Assembly (NCBI GenBank): GCA_040389045.1
Contig: JAZKAT010000015.1
Location: 44,047-108,046, forward strand
Length of the DNA: 64,000 bases
Reading direction: 5' to 3'
Source of the DNA: UBA5158 sp040389045
GTDB taxonomy: Bacteria; Pseudomonadota; Gammaproteobacteria; DSM-16500
The notes under the pieces are model-generated. The model was not told the DNA's origin and made no database searches. It was given only the letters and a program-made list of their open reading frames with translations. This document shows, one piece after another, positions 1-9,160 of the stretch. Position 1 is the stretch's first letter, and each line of letters opens with the position of its first letter. A program made the position numbers and the translations under genes.

Positions 1-96
1 AACAACAAGACTGCAATTGAATCCCAATTAGACAAAACCATGGAAATTGGTGGTTATACCTACGGCATGACGGAAGAACCCCACAGCAAAAAATAA
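1..96 (+). CDS. 3' end of an unrecognised gene
   Basis: Reading from base 1 in frame 1 gives 31 codons without a stop, ending at a TAA at 94-96. The last residues read MTEEPHSKK. The start lies outside the window, so neither length nor domains can be judged, and nothing in the tail is diagnostic. It ends just before a short palindromic repeat. It could be a chance open frame, because it is short. Confidence 0.4.
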   Translation, partial: NNKTAIESQLDKTMEIGGYTYGMTEEPHSKK

Positions 97-100
97 TCTT

Positions 101-129
101 AGCCCGTATGAGCGCAGCGACATATGGGG
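101..129. repeat. short palindromic intergenic repeat, copy 1
   Basis: The arms CCCGTATG (103-110) and CATATGGG (121-128) pair with one G-T wobble around an AGCGCAGCGA centre. A related sequence starting AGCCCGTAT lies just downstream of the next gene (725-777). The two copies therefore bracket the ATPase gene at 149-727. The family assignment rests on only these two copies. Confidence 0.5.
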
Positions 130-148
130 AATGCAACAAGGGTTATCC

Positions 149-727
149 ATGAATCCTATCAAAAAAATCGTTTTCACCGGCGCCCCATCAACAGGCAAAA
201 GCACCACCATGTCTACCCTCGCGCCTATCTTAGGTAACAATGGAATCATTGTCCCCGAGAGCGCAGTGGTTCTACTCTCCGGCGGGTTCCCCGCTCCTGA
301 ACATAATGATATGGCCCAGATCAGGGCCTTCCAGCAGGCCGTCATTCCAGTACAAATGGGACTTGAAATCGTTTTCGCTAAACAAAACCCGAGTGCCAAC
401 TTAATGATTTTTGATCGCGGCATACTTGACGGCGCCAGCTTTTGGCCGCCTGGGCCGGAAGATTATTTTGCGGAATTCAAAGTGGATGTCCCGAAGGAAT
501 ACGCTAAATACAATTATGTGTTATTTTTCGAATTGCCAAGAGAAGAGTTTTTCGGGGGCATCAATCGTTTGCGCTTTCATAATTACGCGCAGTGTCTGGA
601 AAGCGAAAAGAAATTAAAAAAGATCTGGGGCAAACATCCCCATTTTATTGAAATAAAAGCCACCGAAGATTTTAACGAAAAAATTCAAAATGCCATTTCA
701 ATAGTTCAAGAAATTGAAAAATCGTAG
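149..727 (+). CDS. AAA_28-like P-loop ATPase/kinase
   Basis: A 192-residue soluble protein with a Walker A loop near its start (GAPSTGKST) and a Walker B-like FDRGILDGA around residue 90. This combination is typical of the AAA_28 (NadR C-terminal-like) nucleoside or nucleotide kinase fold. The substrate cannot be told from sequence. I take the ATG at 149 because AAGG sits 8 bases upstream; the in-frame ATG at 131 lies in the flanking palindromic repeat and has no ribosome site. The TAG stop coincides with the start of a second copy of that repeat. The gene is apparently monocistronic, with the next gene convergent. The fold call is secure; the function is open. Confidence 0.75.
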   Translation: MNPIKKIVFTGAPSTGKSTTMSTLAPILGNNGIIVPESAVVLLSGGFPAPEHNDMAQIRAFQQAVIPVQMGLEIVFAKQNPSANLMIFDRGILDGASFWPPGPEDYFAEFKVDVPKEYAKYNYVLFFELPREEFFGGINRLRFHNYAQCLESEKKLKKIWGKHPHFIEIKATEDFNEKIQNAISIVQEIEKS

Positions 728-777
728 CCCGTATATCCCCTCTGGGGAGATAAAAGCGCAAGCGCGATATACAGGGA
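725..777. repeat. short palindromic intergenic repeat, copy 2
   Basis: TAGCCCGTATATC at 725-737 is roughly complementary to GATATACAGGG at 766-776, with an inner CCCC-TCT-GGGG hairpin (737-747). It shares the TAGCCCGTAT opening and the AGCGCAAGCGC-like core with copy 1. It supplies the stop codon of the ATPase gene and lies between convergent genes, where it may act as a transcription terminator. Confidence 0.45.
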
Positions 778-787
778 AACAAGTAAA

Positions 788-3700
788 TTACATTAAGTTA
801 TTTTTAGTTAAGTAAGTCTGTAATTGTTCGAAGGTACCTCTGATCTTTACCAGATAATCATCAACGGCCGGCCAATCTTCTGCTAAAACACTTTGTTCGG
901 CTTTGATGCTTAATTGATGCAGCGGGATGATGCCGCTATTGCCGGCTGAACCTTTCAAACGGTGGAATTGATCTTTGGATGCTTTCAAGTCTTTCGCTTT
1001 GACATCTTTATCAATACCCGTCAGTAATTCACCCGTGGCTTCTACAAAACTTTTTAGGAAATCTTTAATCGCTTCATTATCATCACCAAAAATGTCATGG
1101 ATGCGTTCCAGGTCTATCATTTTTTCTCCGCCTTGCGGATTGGCATCGGCTGCAGATGTAGCTGCTGGCGCCGGGGCGGCTACGGGTGTAGGTTGTGGTG
1201 GTGGATTGCTGGCAGCAGCTTCACCCTGCTCTTGCGGTAACCATTGATCCAGTGACGCGGAAATGGTTTTGACATCAATTGGCTTGGTTATATAGTCATC
1301 CATACCTACTTGTAAGCATTTCTCTCTATCACCTTTTAACGCATGAGCTGTCATGGCAAGTATAGGAACATGTTTTAATTTATTAGCTTTTTCCAATTTA
1401 CGAATTTCTTCAGTTGCCGTGTAACCATCCATTTCCGGCATCTGACAATCCATAAAAATTAAATCATAATTAATTTTCTTCATGGCTTGCAACGCTTCCA
1501 TACCATTCGCGGCGATGTCCGCATGATAACCTAATTTATTTAAAATACGCGACGCGACTTGCTGATTGATGGCGTTATCTTCAACCAATAAAATCCGTGC
1601 TTTCTTCCGGGTCCTTACCTGTTGCTCAACCACAACTGGGGTAATAATCGCTTCACCGGTTTCATAAACACTTTTTAATACCGTGACGATACTTTCAAAT
1701 AATTTGCCTTGGCGTAAAGGTTTGGTGAGCACCAGCGAAATACCAAGACTTTTTAATTCCTGTAATTCAAAAACGGTGCCTAATGACGAAACAAGTATAA
1801 CTGGGGTTTTGGATATTTGATTAAGCTGACGCATAATCTGTACCATTTCCATACCAGTCATGCCAGGCATCATAAAGTCAACAATTGCCAACATATAAGG
1901 TTTATTTTCAGCGGCGGCTTTTTTCAACATGGACAACGCTTCGGCCGCATTGATCGCCACATCACAATTCATTTTCCAATTATCAATTTGGCGTTTGATA
2001 ATTTCACGGTTAATGGCATTGTCATCTATACACAATATGCGCGAACCCATTAATTCACTTGGCAAATCATATTGTAATTTTGCCGCAGGTGCAGCGCATT
2101 CAGTTAATTGAATCGTAAACCAGAACCGCGTCCCCCGACCTGGAAAACTTTCCGCATCCAGAGTACCACCCATTATTTCCACTAACCGTTTGGAAATCGC
2201 CAAGCCTAACCCGGTACCACCGTATTTTCTCGAAGTAGAAATATCACCCTGTGAAAACGGTTGAAATAAGCGCGCGCGTACTTCCGGGGTAATACCAATA
2301 CCGGTATCAATGACTTCAAATAACAAGGTAATGGTTTTATCCGCTTTCATTAATAATTTCACCCGCACGCTGATTTCACCTTTTTCAGTGAATTTTGCGG
2401 CATTACCCAGCAAATTATTCAACACTTGGCGAACGCGGGCTGGGTCCCCAGTAAACCACGCCGGTACATTGGGCTCCACATAAGCACCAATCGCAATTCC
2501 TTTTTTATGGGTTTGCGCAGCAATAATTTCCACCACATCATCAACCAGGGCATGTAAATCAAAATCCATGTCCTCAAGTTCCATGCGGCCGGATTCGATT
2601 TTGGAAAAATCCAAAATGTCATTGATAACTGATAATAAAGCTTCACCGGAAATTCGAATGGTATCCACATAATCGCGCTGTTCAGTAGACAGCGAGGTAT
2701 CCAGCAACAATCCAGTCATCCCGATGACACCATTTAACGGTGTGCGGATTTCATGACTCATCGCGGCAAGAAACGCGCTTTTTGCGCGACTGGCTTCGGC
2801 TGCCTGTTCGGCCAGGCCTTCAGCCATTTCTTTCGCATGACGCAATTCTTTTTCCGCGTTTTTATATCGCGTAATGTTCCAGCATACACCAGTCATGCGA
2901 ATGGGATGCCCAGTGTCATCCCAATAAACTTTACCGCGGATGGAGACATAATATAATGTGCCATTGGGCTGGATTATACGAAATTCCGCATCATTCTCTG
3001 TGCCTTGTTCAAGCGTTTGCTTGAAATTTTCCGCGATTTGTTTACGGTCTTCCGGACAAATTAAATTTATAAAGGCTTCAAAAGTGCCTGGGAACGCGCC
3101 TGGCGTCAGGCCAAACAAATGATGCAGATAATCATCCCAAACTAAAATATTTCGCTTAATATCCCAGGTCCATGAACCAGCTTGAGCGGATTTGAGTGCA
3201 AGGCTTAAACGTTCTTCACTTTCACGCAAAGTTTCATGAATCCGTTTAATTTCCGTAATATCCGCCGCGATACCGCCTATTGCATGCGGTATGCCTTGTT
3301 CATCAAAAATGGGGAATTTATTGGTAACATAATAATGTATTTCATTATTATTCTTATCTATATAAGATTCTTCATAAACAATAGGCGTGCGCAATTCCAA
3401 TATTGTCTGGTTATAGGCGAGATTTTTATCTGCTAATGTAGTTGGCAGAATTTCCTCAAGGCTCTTGCCGATAATTTCAATCGCACTTTTATGAAATAAT
3501 TTTTCAAATTGTCGGTTCACTAACACAAAATGACCGTCTTTGTCTTGAATATGAATGACTGCGCTAGTGTGATCTAAAATAGCCTGCAATTGAGCTTGAT
3601 TAAGTTTCAAAGCTATATCAGCTTTCTTACGTTCATTTTCCACTTGGTCAACAAAATACGCGTGCATCAAAATAAAGGTCGCAAAAAAGATGATAGTACC

Positions 3701-4528
3701 CATAACCAATATGGAAATTCGCAACTCCGCTTCCGAGAAATTCGCCCAGTTGCCCGCCAACCCCAAATATCCTAAAATAATTGGCAGAATAATTGCCGGC
3801 GGAATTAAACGTCGCGCCAATTCACCACCGCTATCACTACTCGTTAAAATGTGCGCAATACCTAATTGGGGTCTACAGAAAAAGATACCTAATTCAAGAA
3901 TAATAAATACCGCCAGTACCAGCAGCCCTGTTCTCGAATGCACGTCAGCCATGCCTAAAGTCAAGGAGACATCACTGAAACGATAAATATGCGTCAGAAA
4001 TTCAAATATCAAAAAGAACAGCACAATTGAAATAAACAATTGTCTGACGCGAAAACTCACTGTTTCATTATCCAAAAAGAACAAGACAAAACTCGTCAAC
4101 ACAAAATTAGCGGCCACAAATGGCGACATACGGCTTGATGGTATCAAGTTGGAATAAAACACATTCGCAGGCGGCCGTCCAAACACCCCTCTATCAATAC
4201 CAAAATCAATATGAAAGAAATATTCGAACAAAGTTATAAATGACACCACAAATACTATGCCCGCGCAGATTTCCCCGATGTACTGGGTATAGCGGCTTTT
4301 TTCATCACAATAAACCCATAAAGCGATACCGGTTAAAATAAAATTGAGGGCAAGATTAGGTTTGAGTGATACTAAATATTGCAATGCCTCTTTTGGTAAC
4401 CAAAAGTAAAATGTCCAGCCAAATACTATCGCTGTACCAAAAATAATGGAGAGCGAAGCGGCTACCTTCGAGAATTTAATGGGCCAGCCAACCGATGGTC
4501 TAGTAAATTCATTACCAAAATTAATCAT
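788..4528 (-). CDS. hybrid sensor histidine kinase, BarA/GacS-like
   Basis: A 1246-residue inner-membrane kinase. In order: about eight hydrophobic segments (residues 20-295), PAS 1 (310-430), PAS 2 with PAC (440-560), a HisKA dimerisation helix with phospho-acceptor His592 in SHEIRTPLNG, a HATPase with DTGIGI and GTGLGLAISK, receiver 1 with Asp884, receiver 2 with Asp1027, and a C-terminal HPt domain with His1189 in HRLKGSAG. All phosphorelay residues are present, so a full His-Asp-His-Asp relay is expected. A Pro/Ala-rich linker (1105-1130) separates receiver 2 from the HPt. The start overlaps the stop of the upstream response-regulator gene by 8 bases, so the two are translationally coupled. 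The BarA/GacS comparison is by architecture. The signal sensed is unknown; the membrane region is not a known sensor family that I recognise. Confidence 0.93.
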   Translation of the reverse strand: MINFGNEFTRPSVGWPIKFSKVAASLSIIFGTAIVFGWTFYFWLPKEALQYLVSLKPNLALNFILTGIALWVYCDEKSRYTQYIGEICAGIVFVVSFITLFEYFFHIDFGIDRGVFGRPPANVFYSNLIPSSRMSPFVAANFVLTSFVLFFLDNETVSFRVRQLFISIVLFFLIFEFLTHIYRFSDVSLTLGMADVHSRTGLLVLAVFIILELGIFFCRPQLGIAHILTSSDSGGELARRLIPPAIILPIILGYLGLAGNWANFSEAELRISILVMGTIIFFATFILMHAYFVDQVENERKKADIALKLNQAQLQAILDHTSAVIHIQDKDGHFVLVNRQFEKLFHKSAIEIIGKSLEEILPTTLADKNLAYNQTILELRTPIVYEESYIDKNNNEIHYYVTNKFPIFDEQGIPHAIGGIAADITEIKRIHETLRESEERLSLALKSAQAGSWTWDIKRNILVWDDYLHHLFGLTPGAFPGTFEAFINLICPEDRKQIAENFKQTLEQGTENDAEFRIIQPNGTLYYVSIRGKVYWDDTGHPIRMTGVCWNITRYKNAEKELRHAKEMAEGLAEQAAEASRAKSAFLAAMSHEIRTPLNGVIGMTGLLLDTSLSTEQRDYVDTIRISGEALLSVINDILDFSKIESGRMELEDMDFDLHALVDDVVEIIAAQTHKKGIAIGAYVEPNVPAWFTGDPARVRQVLNNLLGNAAKFTEKGEISVRVKLLMKADKTITLLFEVIDTGIGITPEVRARLFQPFSQGDISTSRKYGGTGLGLAISKRLVEIMGGTLDAESFPGRGTRFWFTIQLTECAAPAAKLQYDLPSELMGSRILCIDDNAINREIIKRQIDNWKMNCDVAINAAEALSMLKKAAAENKPYMLAIVDFMMPGMTGMEMVQIMRQLNQISKTPVILVSSLGTVFELQELKSLGISLVLTKPLRQGKLFESIVTVLKSVYETGEAIITPVVVEQQVRTRKKARILLVEDNAINQQVASRILNKLGYHADIAANGMEALQAMKKINYDLIFMDCQMPEMDGYTATEEIRKLEKANKLKHVPILAMTAHALKGDREKCLQVGMDDYITKPIDVKTISASLDQWLPQEQGEAAASNPPPQPTPVAAPAPAATSAADANPQGGEKMIDLERIHDIFGDDNEAIKDFLKSFVEATGELLTGIDKDVKAKDLKASKDQFHRLKGSAGNSGIIPLHQLSIKAEQSVLAEDWPAVDDYLVKIRGTFEQLQTYLTKNNLM

Positions 4529-5741
4529 TACCTTGTCCTTTCATTGCGTTTTTTAATGGGAGTTCCAAGGCAAATCGTACACCACCTTCTTTACGGTTCT
4601 CCGCCATTATTTTACCGTCATACTTTGAAAGAATTTCTTTTGCCATGGCAATATTTAAGCGTTTCTGATTAATACTTTGATAGGGCACATCAAAATTTAA
4701 AATTGACTGAAACATGGTAGTCACTTCACCATCGGTAAGTCGCTCACCAGAATCTTCAAAAATAATTTGAATTTTATTATCCGCCGATTGCGTCACAATC
4801 TTGAGCGTGCCATTGGTTTGCGATTTCAAGGCATCCGTGATATTCAAAATCAAACTCACTAAAGCTTGTTGAATTATTTCTGGATCAAGCTCAAGCGTTG
4901 GTAAATCAGCGGCTAAATCTGTGGTGACTTTTACTTCTTTTAATGTAGTCTGGCAAATCGACAACACTTGATTAATAATGTCATTAATTTTGCAGGTCGT
5001 GATTTTATGGGGATATTGCATGGAATCCGCTTGCAGACTCTTAATAACTTCGACTATATGTCCCAGGCTAATGTGCAAATCACGTATTCTATGGATAGCA
5101 TCGAAAGCTTTGGTTTTTTCTTCCTCGGTAATTTTGGCGGGATCTGTTTCATAAAGTGGCGTAATGACTTCACGTATTTCTTTGGAAATACTTAGCACTA
5201 GCACACCTAACATAACCAGCATATCCGTATGTTGTACTAACTGACGCGCGCGTTCTTGCGCCAATGCTTCCATGGTCTGCGCGTAATTTTGTAATTTTCT
5301 ATTTTGTTCGGCAAGTTCGATTTCAAAACGAATAATGCGTGTACCTACCGACAATCGACTGCGTAATTCAGCCATGTTAAAAGGTTTCGACAGAAATTCA
5401 TCGGCGCCTGCTTCAAGTCCTTTAATAATATTAGCGGTACCAGCAACTTGAGTGAGTAGAATGATGTAGGGACGAAAAACATTATCGAGTTTGAGACGTC
5501 GACATAAATCAATGCCATCTAATTTAGGCATCAACCAATCTAATATAATTAAGCGCGGCGCATCGGCTGCCTGCAACAGATCCCATGCCTCTTCGCCATC
5601 CTTCGCTTCTATAACGGTATATCCCCATTGCGAAATGGCGGCACGCAACAATACACGAGTTGGTGGATCATCGTCGGCAATCAATACTTTTAACATCTCG
5701 ATATTTTGCAGCGCTTCTTTCGGTTGGTTTAAACTTTCCAT
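4521..5741 (-). CDS. response regulator with degenerate kinase-like module
   Basis: A 406-residue cytoplasmic protein. Residues 17-130 are a receiver (acid pocket DDD at 23-25, phospho-acceptor Asp68 in ILDWLMP, Lys119). A coiled linker follows, then a HisKA-HATPase-like region (170-396). In the H-box the expected histidine is replaced: the segment reads SISKEIREVITPL, with Lys187 at the His position. The N-box Asn300 and the DSG of the G1 box remain, but the glycine-rich lid of the G2 box is lost. This suggests a receiver fused to a pseudo-kinase, possibly a docking partner or phosphatase for the hybrid kinase encoded immediately downstream. A GAGGAT motif precedes the ATG. There is no DNA-binding output domain. 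Confidence 0.85.
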   Translation of the reverse strand: MESLNQPKEALQNIEMLKVLIADDDPPTRVLLRAAISQWGYTVIEAKDGEEAWDLLQAADAPRLIILDWLMPKLDGIDLCRRLKLDNVFRPYIILLTQVAGTANIIKGLEAGADEFLSKPFNMAELRSRLSVGTRIIRFEIELAEQNRKLQNYAQTMEALAQERARQLVQHTDMLVMLGVLVLSISKEIREVITPLYETDPAKITEEEKTKAFDAIHRIRDLHISLGHIVEVIKSLQADSMQYPHKITTCKINDIINQVLSICQTTLKEVKVTTDLAADLPTLELDPEIIQQALVSLILNITDALKSQTNGTLKIVTQSADNKIQIIFEDSGERLTDGEVTTMFQSILNFDVPYQSINQKRLNIAMAKEILSKYDGKIMAENRKEGGVRFALELPLKNAMKGQGND

Positions 5742-5950
5742 ACCGGTATCCTCGCCAGCAATCGAAACCTTGAAAAAGCACTTGTTTCTATACCATTATT
5801 TTAACATTTATCAGTGGATATAGGGTGGTGAATAATAATTATATCAATAAAATCATGATGTTATCATTGTATGTGCATATTTCGACCATTCCTATCCTTG
5901 CATGTTGGGCATTATCCCGTTATAACTTGCTTCTTTTTGCCGGAACCAGC

Positions 5951-7162
5951 ATGCAAAACCAGTTTAGTAGTCATCTTGTCAAACAACATGCCACCCTTCC
6001 CGCCAGGGTCATGAAAATGACTACGCCACACGGGGAAGTCATTACTCCCGCATTTATGCCGGTGGGCACGCGCGCCTATGTAAACCACATGACTGTCGCG
6101 GAGTTAGCCAGTGCTGGCAGTCAAATAATTTTGGGCGGCAATACCTATCACATGTTATGTTCACCCGGTATGGAAATCATTTATGCTGCGGGAGGCATGC
6201 ATAAATTTATGAATTGGCACCTGCCTATGCTGACTGATAGCGGTGGGTTTCAAGTTTTTAGCTTATCGAAAAACGGTAAAATTTGTAAAATCGATGACAA
6301 TGGCGCGCGCTTCAAGCACCCTACATCGGGACAACTCATACATTTAACACCAGAAAGTTCCATCGCCACTCAAAAAACCATAGGCGCAGATATCATCATG
6401 GCTTTTGATGAATGCACACCTGAGCTGGGTGGACACGAAGCTGCCGTAGCGGCAATGGAACGGACGCACCGCTGGTTACTACAATCCAAAACCGCACATG
6501 AGCAGAACACCGACTCTGTTTATGGTTTCAAACAAGCATTATTCGGCATTATTCAGGGCGGCAGCCATAGGGATTTGCGGGAACTCAGCACTGAATTTAT
6601 TCTCAAAGCCGAATTAGATGGCATTGCCATCGGTGGCGAAGTCATTGGTTTTGACATGCAGAAAACTGTGGAGGTTATTGATTGGGTACGGCCCGCATTA
6701 CCCGACAATAAAATTCGTTATACCATGGGTGTAGGATTGAATCCGCAAGACTTGCTTGATGTAGTCGCTCGCGGCATTGATATTTTTGATTGCGTAGCTC
6801 CTACGCGTAACGCCCGTCATGGCGCATTGTATGTGGGAAATGTGGTGCCAAAAGATAACTGGCTAAACTTTGAAAGTGACGTGGAGAGAAATCGTATCCT
6901 TATTAAAAAAAGTATTTATGCAAAAGATGACACACCCATCATGGACAACTGTGGCTGCTTCACTTGTAAAAATTACGCCAAATCTTATTTGCATTTTCTC
7001 TTTAAAGAAAAATCATCCGCTTATAGTCACCTGGCGTGTATTCACAACATTCATGTCATGCATGATGCCTGTGATAAAATGCGGGAGTTGATTATGGCTG
7101 ACAACACGGTCATACCGCATTCTCCACTGGCATCTTGTGCTCCTGCTGCAGTCTATCCATAA
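5951..7162 (+). CDS. tgt: tRNA-guanine transglycosylase family protein
   Basis: Exchanges guanine-34 of GU(N) tRNAs for preQ1 (bacterial type) in queuosine synthesis. Visible features are FMPVGT, the general-base loop DSGGFQVFSL, FDECTP, the FGIIQGG strand, the nucleophile motif FDCVAPTRNARHG, and the zinc site CGCFTC plus a later CIHN. I take the ATG at 5951 (403 aa). The frame stays open upstream to 5825, but those 42 residues are hydrophobic, unlike the family, and fall in the spacer opposite the divergent response regulator. The usual partners queA, yajC and secD are not adjacent. The sequence is somewhat divergent (residues 150-200 and the C-terminal third), so it may be a second paralogue. 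The 3' end overlaps the convergent MATE gene by 53 bases. Confidence 0.88.
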   Translation: MQNQFSSHLVKQHATLPARVMKMTTPHGEVITPAFMPVGTRAYVNHMTVAELASAGSQIILGGNTYHMLCSPGMEIIYAAGGMHKFMNWHLPMLTDSGGFQVFSLSKNGKICKIDDNGARFKHPTSGQLIHLTPESSIATQKTIGADIIMAFDECTPELGGHEAAVAAMERTHRWLLQSKTAHEQNTDSVYGFKQALFGIIQGGSHRDLRELSTEFILKAELDGIAIGGEVIGFDMQKTVEVIDWVRPALPDNKIRYTMGVGLNPQDLLDVVARGIDIFDCVAPTRNARHGALYVGNVVPKDNWLNFESDVERNRILIKKSIYAKDDTPIMDNCGCFTCKNYAKSYLHFLFKEKSSAYSHLACIHNIHVMHDACDKMRELIMADNTVIPHSPLASCAPAAVYP

Positions 7163-8522
7163 TCCTGAATTGCTGACGCATCTTGACCCGGAAACGAAAT
7201 ACTAACATCGTAATACCCACTGTCGCGCCCACTAACGTACCTAACCACAAACCCTGGCCACCTAAATTAAATTGGTTTGCCAGCAAATAGCCTAATGGTA
7301 ATGAAACTACCCAAAAGCTAATAATTGAAACCAGCAAGGTGTAGCGGGTATCTTTTAAACCACGCAGCGCGCCAAATAAAATAAAACGCACCGCTTCCAG
7401 CATTTCAAATACGCCACATAACATCAGCATTTTAACGGCATAACCCACAATTACGGTATTTTGCGGAAGATGAATATTAAGATCGAGCGCAATCAGCTTT
7501 TCTGGAATTATCCAGTAACACATTGCCACTACAAACATAAAACTTAAGGCAAAACCAATTCCAATATAAGCTGCGCGTTCCGCTTGTGCCGGATGATTTG
7601 CACCTAAAGCATGGCCCATACGCACGGTAACCGCCTGCGCAATGGAAAAAGTCATTATCGATGTTTGCCCCATGAATTGCAGTGCGATTTGATTGGCGGC
7701 TAACTCTTCACTGCTGATGCGTCCCATTAACAATGTCAACACCAGAAAAAAGGCGATTTCTATGCAATACATCATGCCCATGGGTAAACCGATTTGACAA
7801 AGTTCTTTTAGATAACGCGTTTCTCTTAATAAGATTAGCGCTTTAAAATAACGACGATAATTCTGGTTCACGACCATATAAACGATGAGTAACAATGTTG
7901 AAACCCAATAAGCCAGCGCTGTTCCCCAGCCTATCCCACCCATCCCTAATGCTGGAAACCCAAACTTGCCGAAGATCAATCCGTAATTAAAAAAGATATT
8001 CAACGGTACCCACATTAATGAAAAAATCAACGTAGTACGGGTATGGCCCAAGCCAATTAAAAATTGCAATAACATCAAGCCAACGAAATCAGGCAGCAAC
8101 GCCCAGGATAAGCCGTGGAGATAATCCCTGGCGTAAACAACCATAGTCGCATCCTGGCCAATGAATAATAACAGCGGTACGATATTTTTTAATATTATGT
8201 ACGCAGGCACCACCATCAGAATGGAAAGCACTAAACCATCAAATAATACCTGGACAATACCTTTTTCATCTTTCATACCATGCTTTTGAGAAATCAGTAC
8301 ACTAATAGAAGTTAACGTGCCCCAAAGTATCACCATCAAAGTGAAAAAAATCCATTGCACCACAGCACCCGCCGCAAGTTCCTTAGTACCAAGGTGAGCG
8401 AGAAATAAAGTCGAAAAAAACCCTACAGAAGATTCAATGAATCCTGTTAATACTAACGGAATTAGTAATTTAAATAATTTGTTAATTTCCCACGGGGAAA
8501 ATTTTGTATAGAGTGATGCCAT
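7110..8522 (-). CDS. MATE family multidrug/Na+ antiporter
   Basis: A 470-residue integral membrane protein with twelve hydrophobic segments in two homologous halves. The family hallmark is seen in phrases such as NQIALQFMGQTS and the repeated GLP-type loops. MATE pumps expel cationic drugs or metabolites in exchange for Na+ or H+. NorM/MdtK-like is the best fit by length and topology, but the substrate cannot be inferred. A hairpin lies in its 5' leader, and TTGGAAAAATT precedes the ATG. The last 18 codons overlap the tgt 3' end on the opposite strand, an unusually long convergent overlap. Confidence 0.9.
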   Translation of the reverse strand: MASLYTKFSPWEINKLFKLLIPLVLTGFIESSVGFFSTLFLAHLGTKELAAGAVVQWIFFTLMVILWGTLTSISVLISQKHGMKDEKGIVQVLFDGLVLSILMVVPAYIILKNIVPLLLFIGQDATMVVYARDYLHGLSWALLPDFVGLMLLQFLIGLGHTRTTLIFSLMWVPLNIFFNYGLIFGKFGFPALGMGGIGWGTALAYWVSTLLLIVYMVVNQNYRRYFKALILLRETRYLKELCQIGLPMGMMYCIEIAFFLVLTLLMGRISSEELAANQIALQFMGQTSIMTFSIAQAVTVRMGHALGANHPAQAERAAYIGIGFALSFMFVVAMCYWIIPEKLIALDLNIHLPQNTVIVGYAVKMLMLCGVFEMLEAVRFILFGALRGLKDTRYTLLVSIISFWVVSLPLGYLLANQFNLGGQGLWLGTLVGATVGITMLVFRFRVKMRQQFRIMDRLQQEHKMPVENAV

Positions 8523-8541
8523 AATTTTTCCAATAAGATCG

Positions 8542-8569
8542 CTGCCATTCCTTTTTAAAGGAATGGCAG
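8542..8569 (-). terminator. hairpin between the Dabb and MATE genes
   Basis: CTGCCATTCC (8542-8551) is perfectly complementary to GGAATGGCAG (8560-8569) around an AT-rich loop. It lies downstream of the Dabb gene and 20 bases upstream of the MATE start, on the same strand. No U-tract follows, so it may be a weak terminator, an RNA-processing site or a leader structure rather than a strong intrinsic terminator. Confidence 0.45.
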
Positions 8570-8615
8570 TTTATGCTAAAACAAAATATATTACGCGAGT
8601 ACTGAACGGGAAAAA

Positions 8616-8936
8616 TTAACCCCATTCTCCAAAATCAAAACCAATAACGCCCTTTTGACCTCCCGCAGACATTTTTAATATCTTGTCTTTTACGGGATGT
8701 GTTACTGAGTCATTTAAAAATGAATCGCGGGCAATTTCATCCTGAAAATCAATTGAAAATCCATGAGTAAATGGCTGAGTGCTTTTATTGCGATCGTAAA
8801 AAAAACAGGTACCGCCCGTAATCGCGAGAATACCGTTAAGTTTTCCGGTCAAACCAATTATGTCAGTGAAAACGGTTTCTACATCTTGCTTTGAGACATC
8901 TGGCTTGAGCTTGAATAATACAGTATGTCTTATCAT
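8616..8936 (-). CDS. Dabb (stress-responsive A/B barrel) protein
   Basis: A 106-residue single-domain protein starting MIRHTVLFKLKPD, the typical opening of the Dabb ferredoxin-like dimer family. It continues with FSIDFQDEIARDSFLNDSVTHP, which matches the family's conserved FxS-Y-HP strand-helix. I chose the ATG at 8936 because AAGGA lies about 8 bases upstream; an upstream in-frame ATG at 8963 has no ribosome site. Members vary from cyclases to proteins of unknown role, so no reaction is assigned. Confidence 0.8.
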   Translation of the reverse strand: MIRHTVLFKLKPDVSKQDVETVFTDIIGLTGKLNGILAITGGTCFFYDRNKSTQPFTHGFSIDFQDEIARDSFLNDSVTHPVKDKILKMSAGGQKGVIGFDFGEWG

Positions 8937-9160
8937 AGTGATATTCCTTATATACTGTTTCAACCACTTGCCGGGATATGTCTGCTTAATTTTTTAGCAT
9001 AATGCGATGTTTATTTCACTGTACTATCTTCCCAGTATAAACTATTAGTCGAAACGGGGATACGCTGAAATAATAAATAAATTAATCATATACTTATATT
9101 ACTTCTTTTTAACAAGACGACAATCTCCTATAATATATTTCAATATTTACCGAGGGTTAT

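Noticed and set aside
5825..5950. N-terminal extension of the transglycosylase frame
   Set aside because: Hydrophobic and not family-like, with no ribosome site; it overlaps the divergent promoter region. A signal peptide on a cytosolic tRNA enzyme would make no sense.
8964..9160. Possible riboswitch in the spacer before the YchJ-like gene
   Set aside because: AT-rich, with no stable conserved stems visible; only a normal promoter region is likely.
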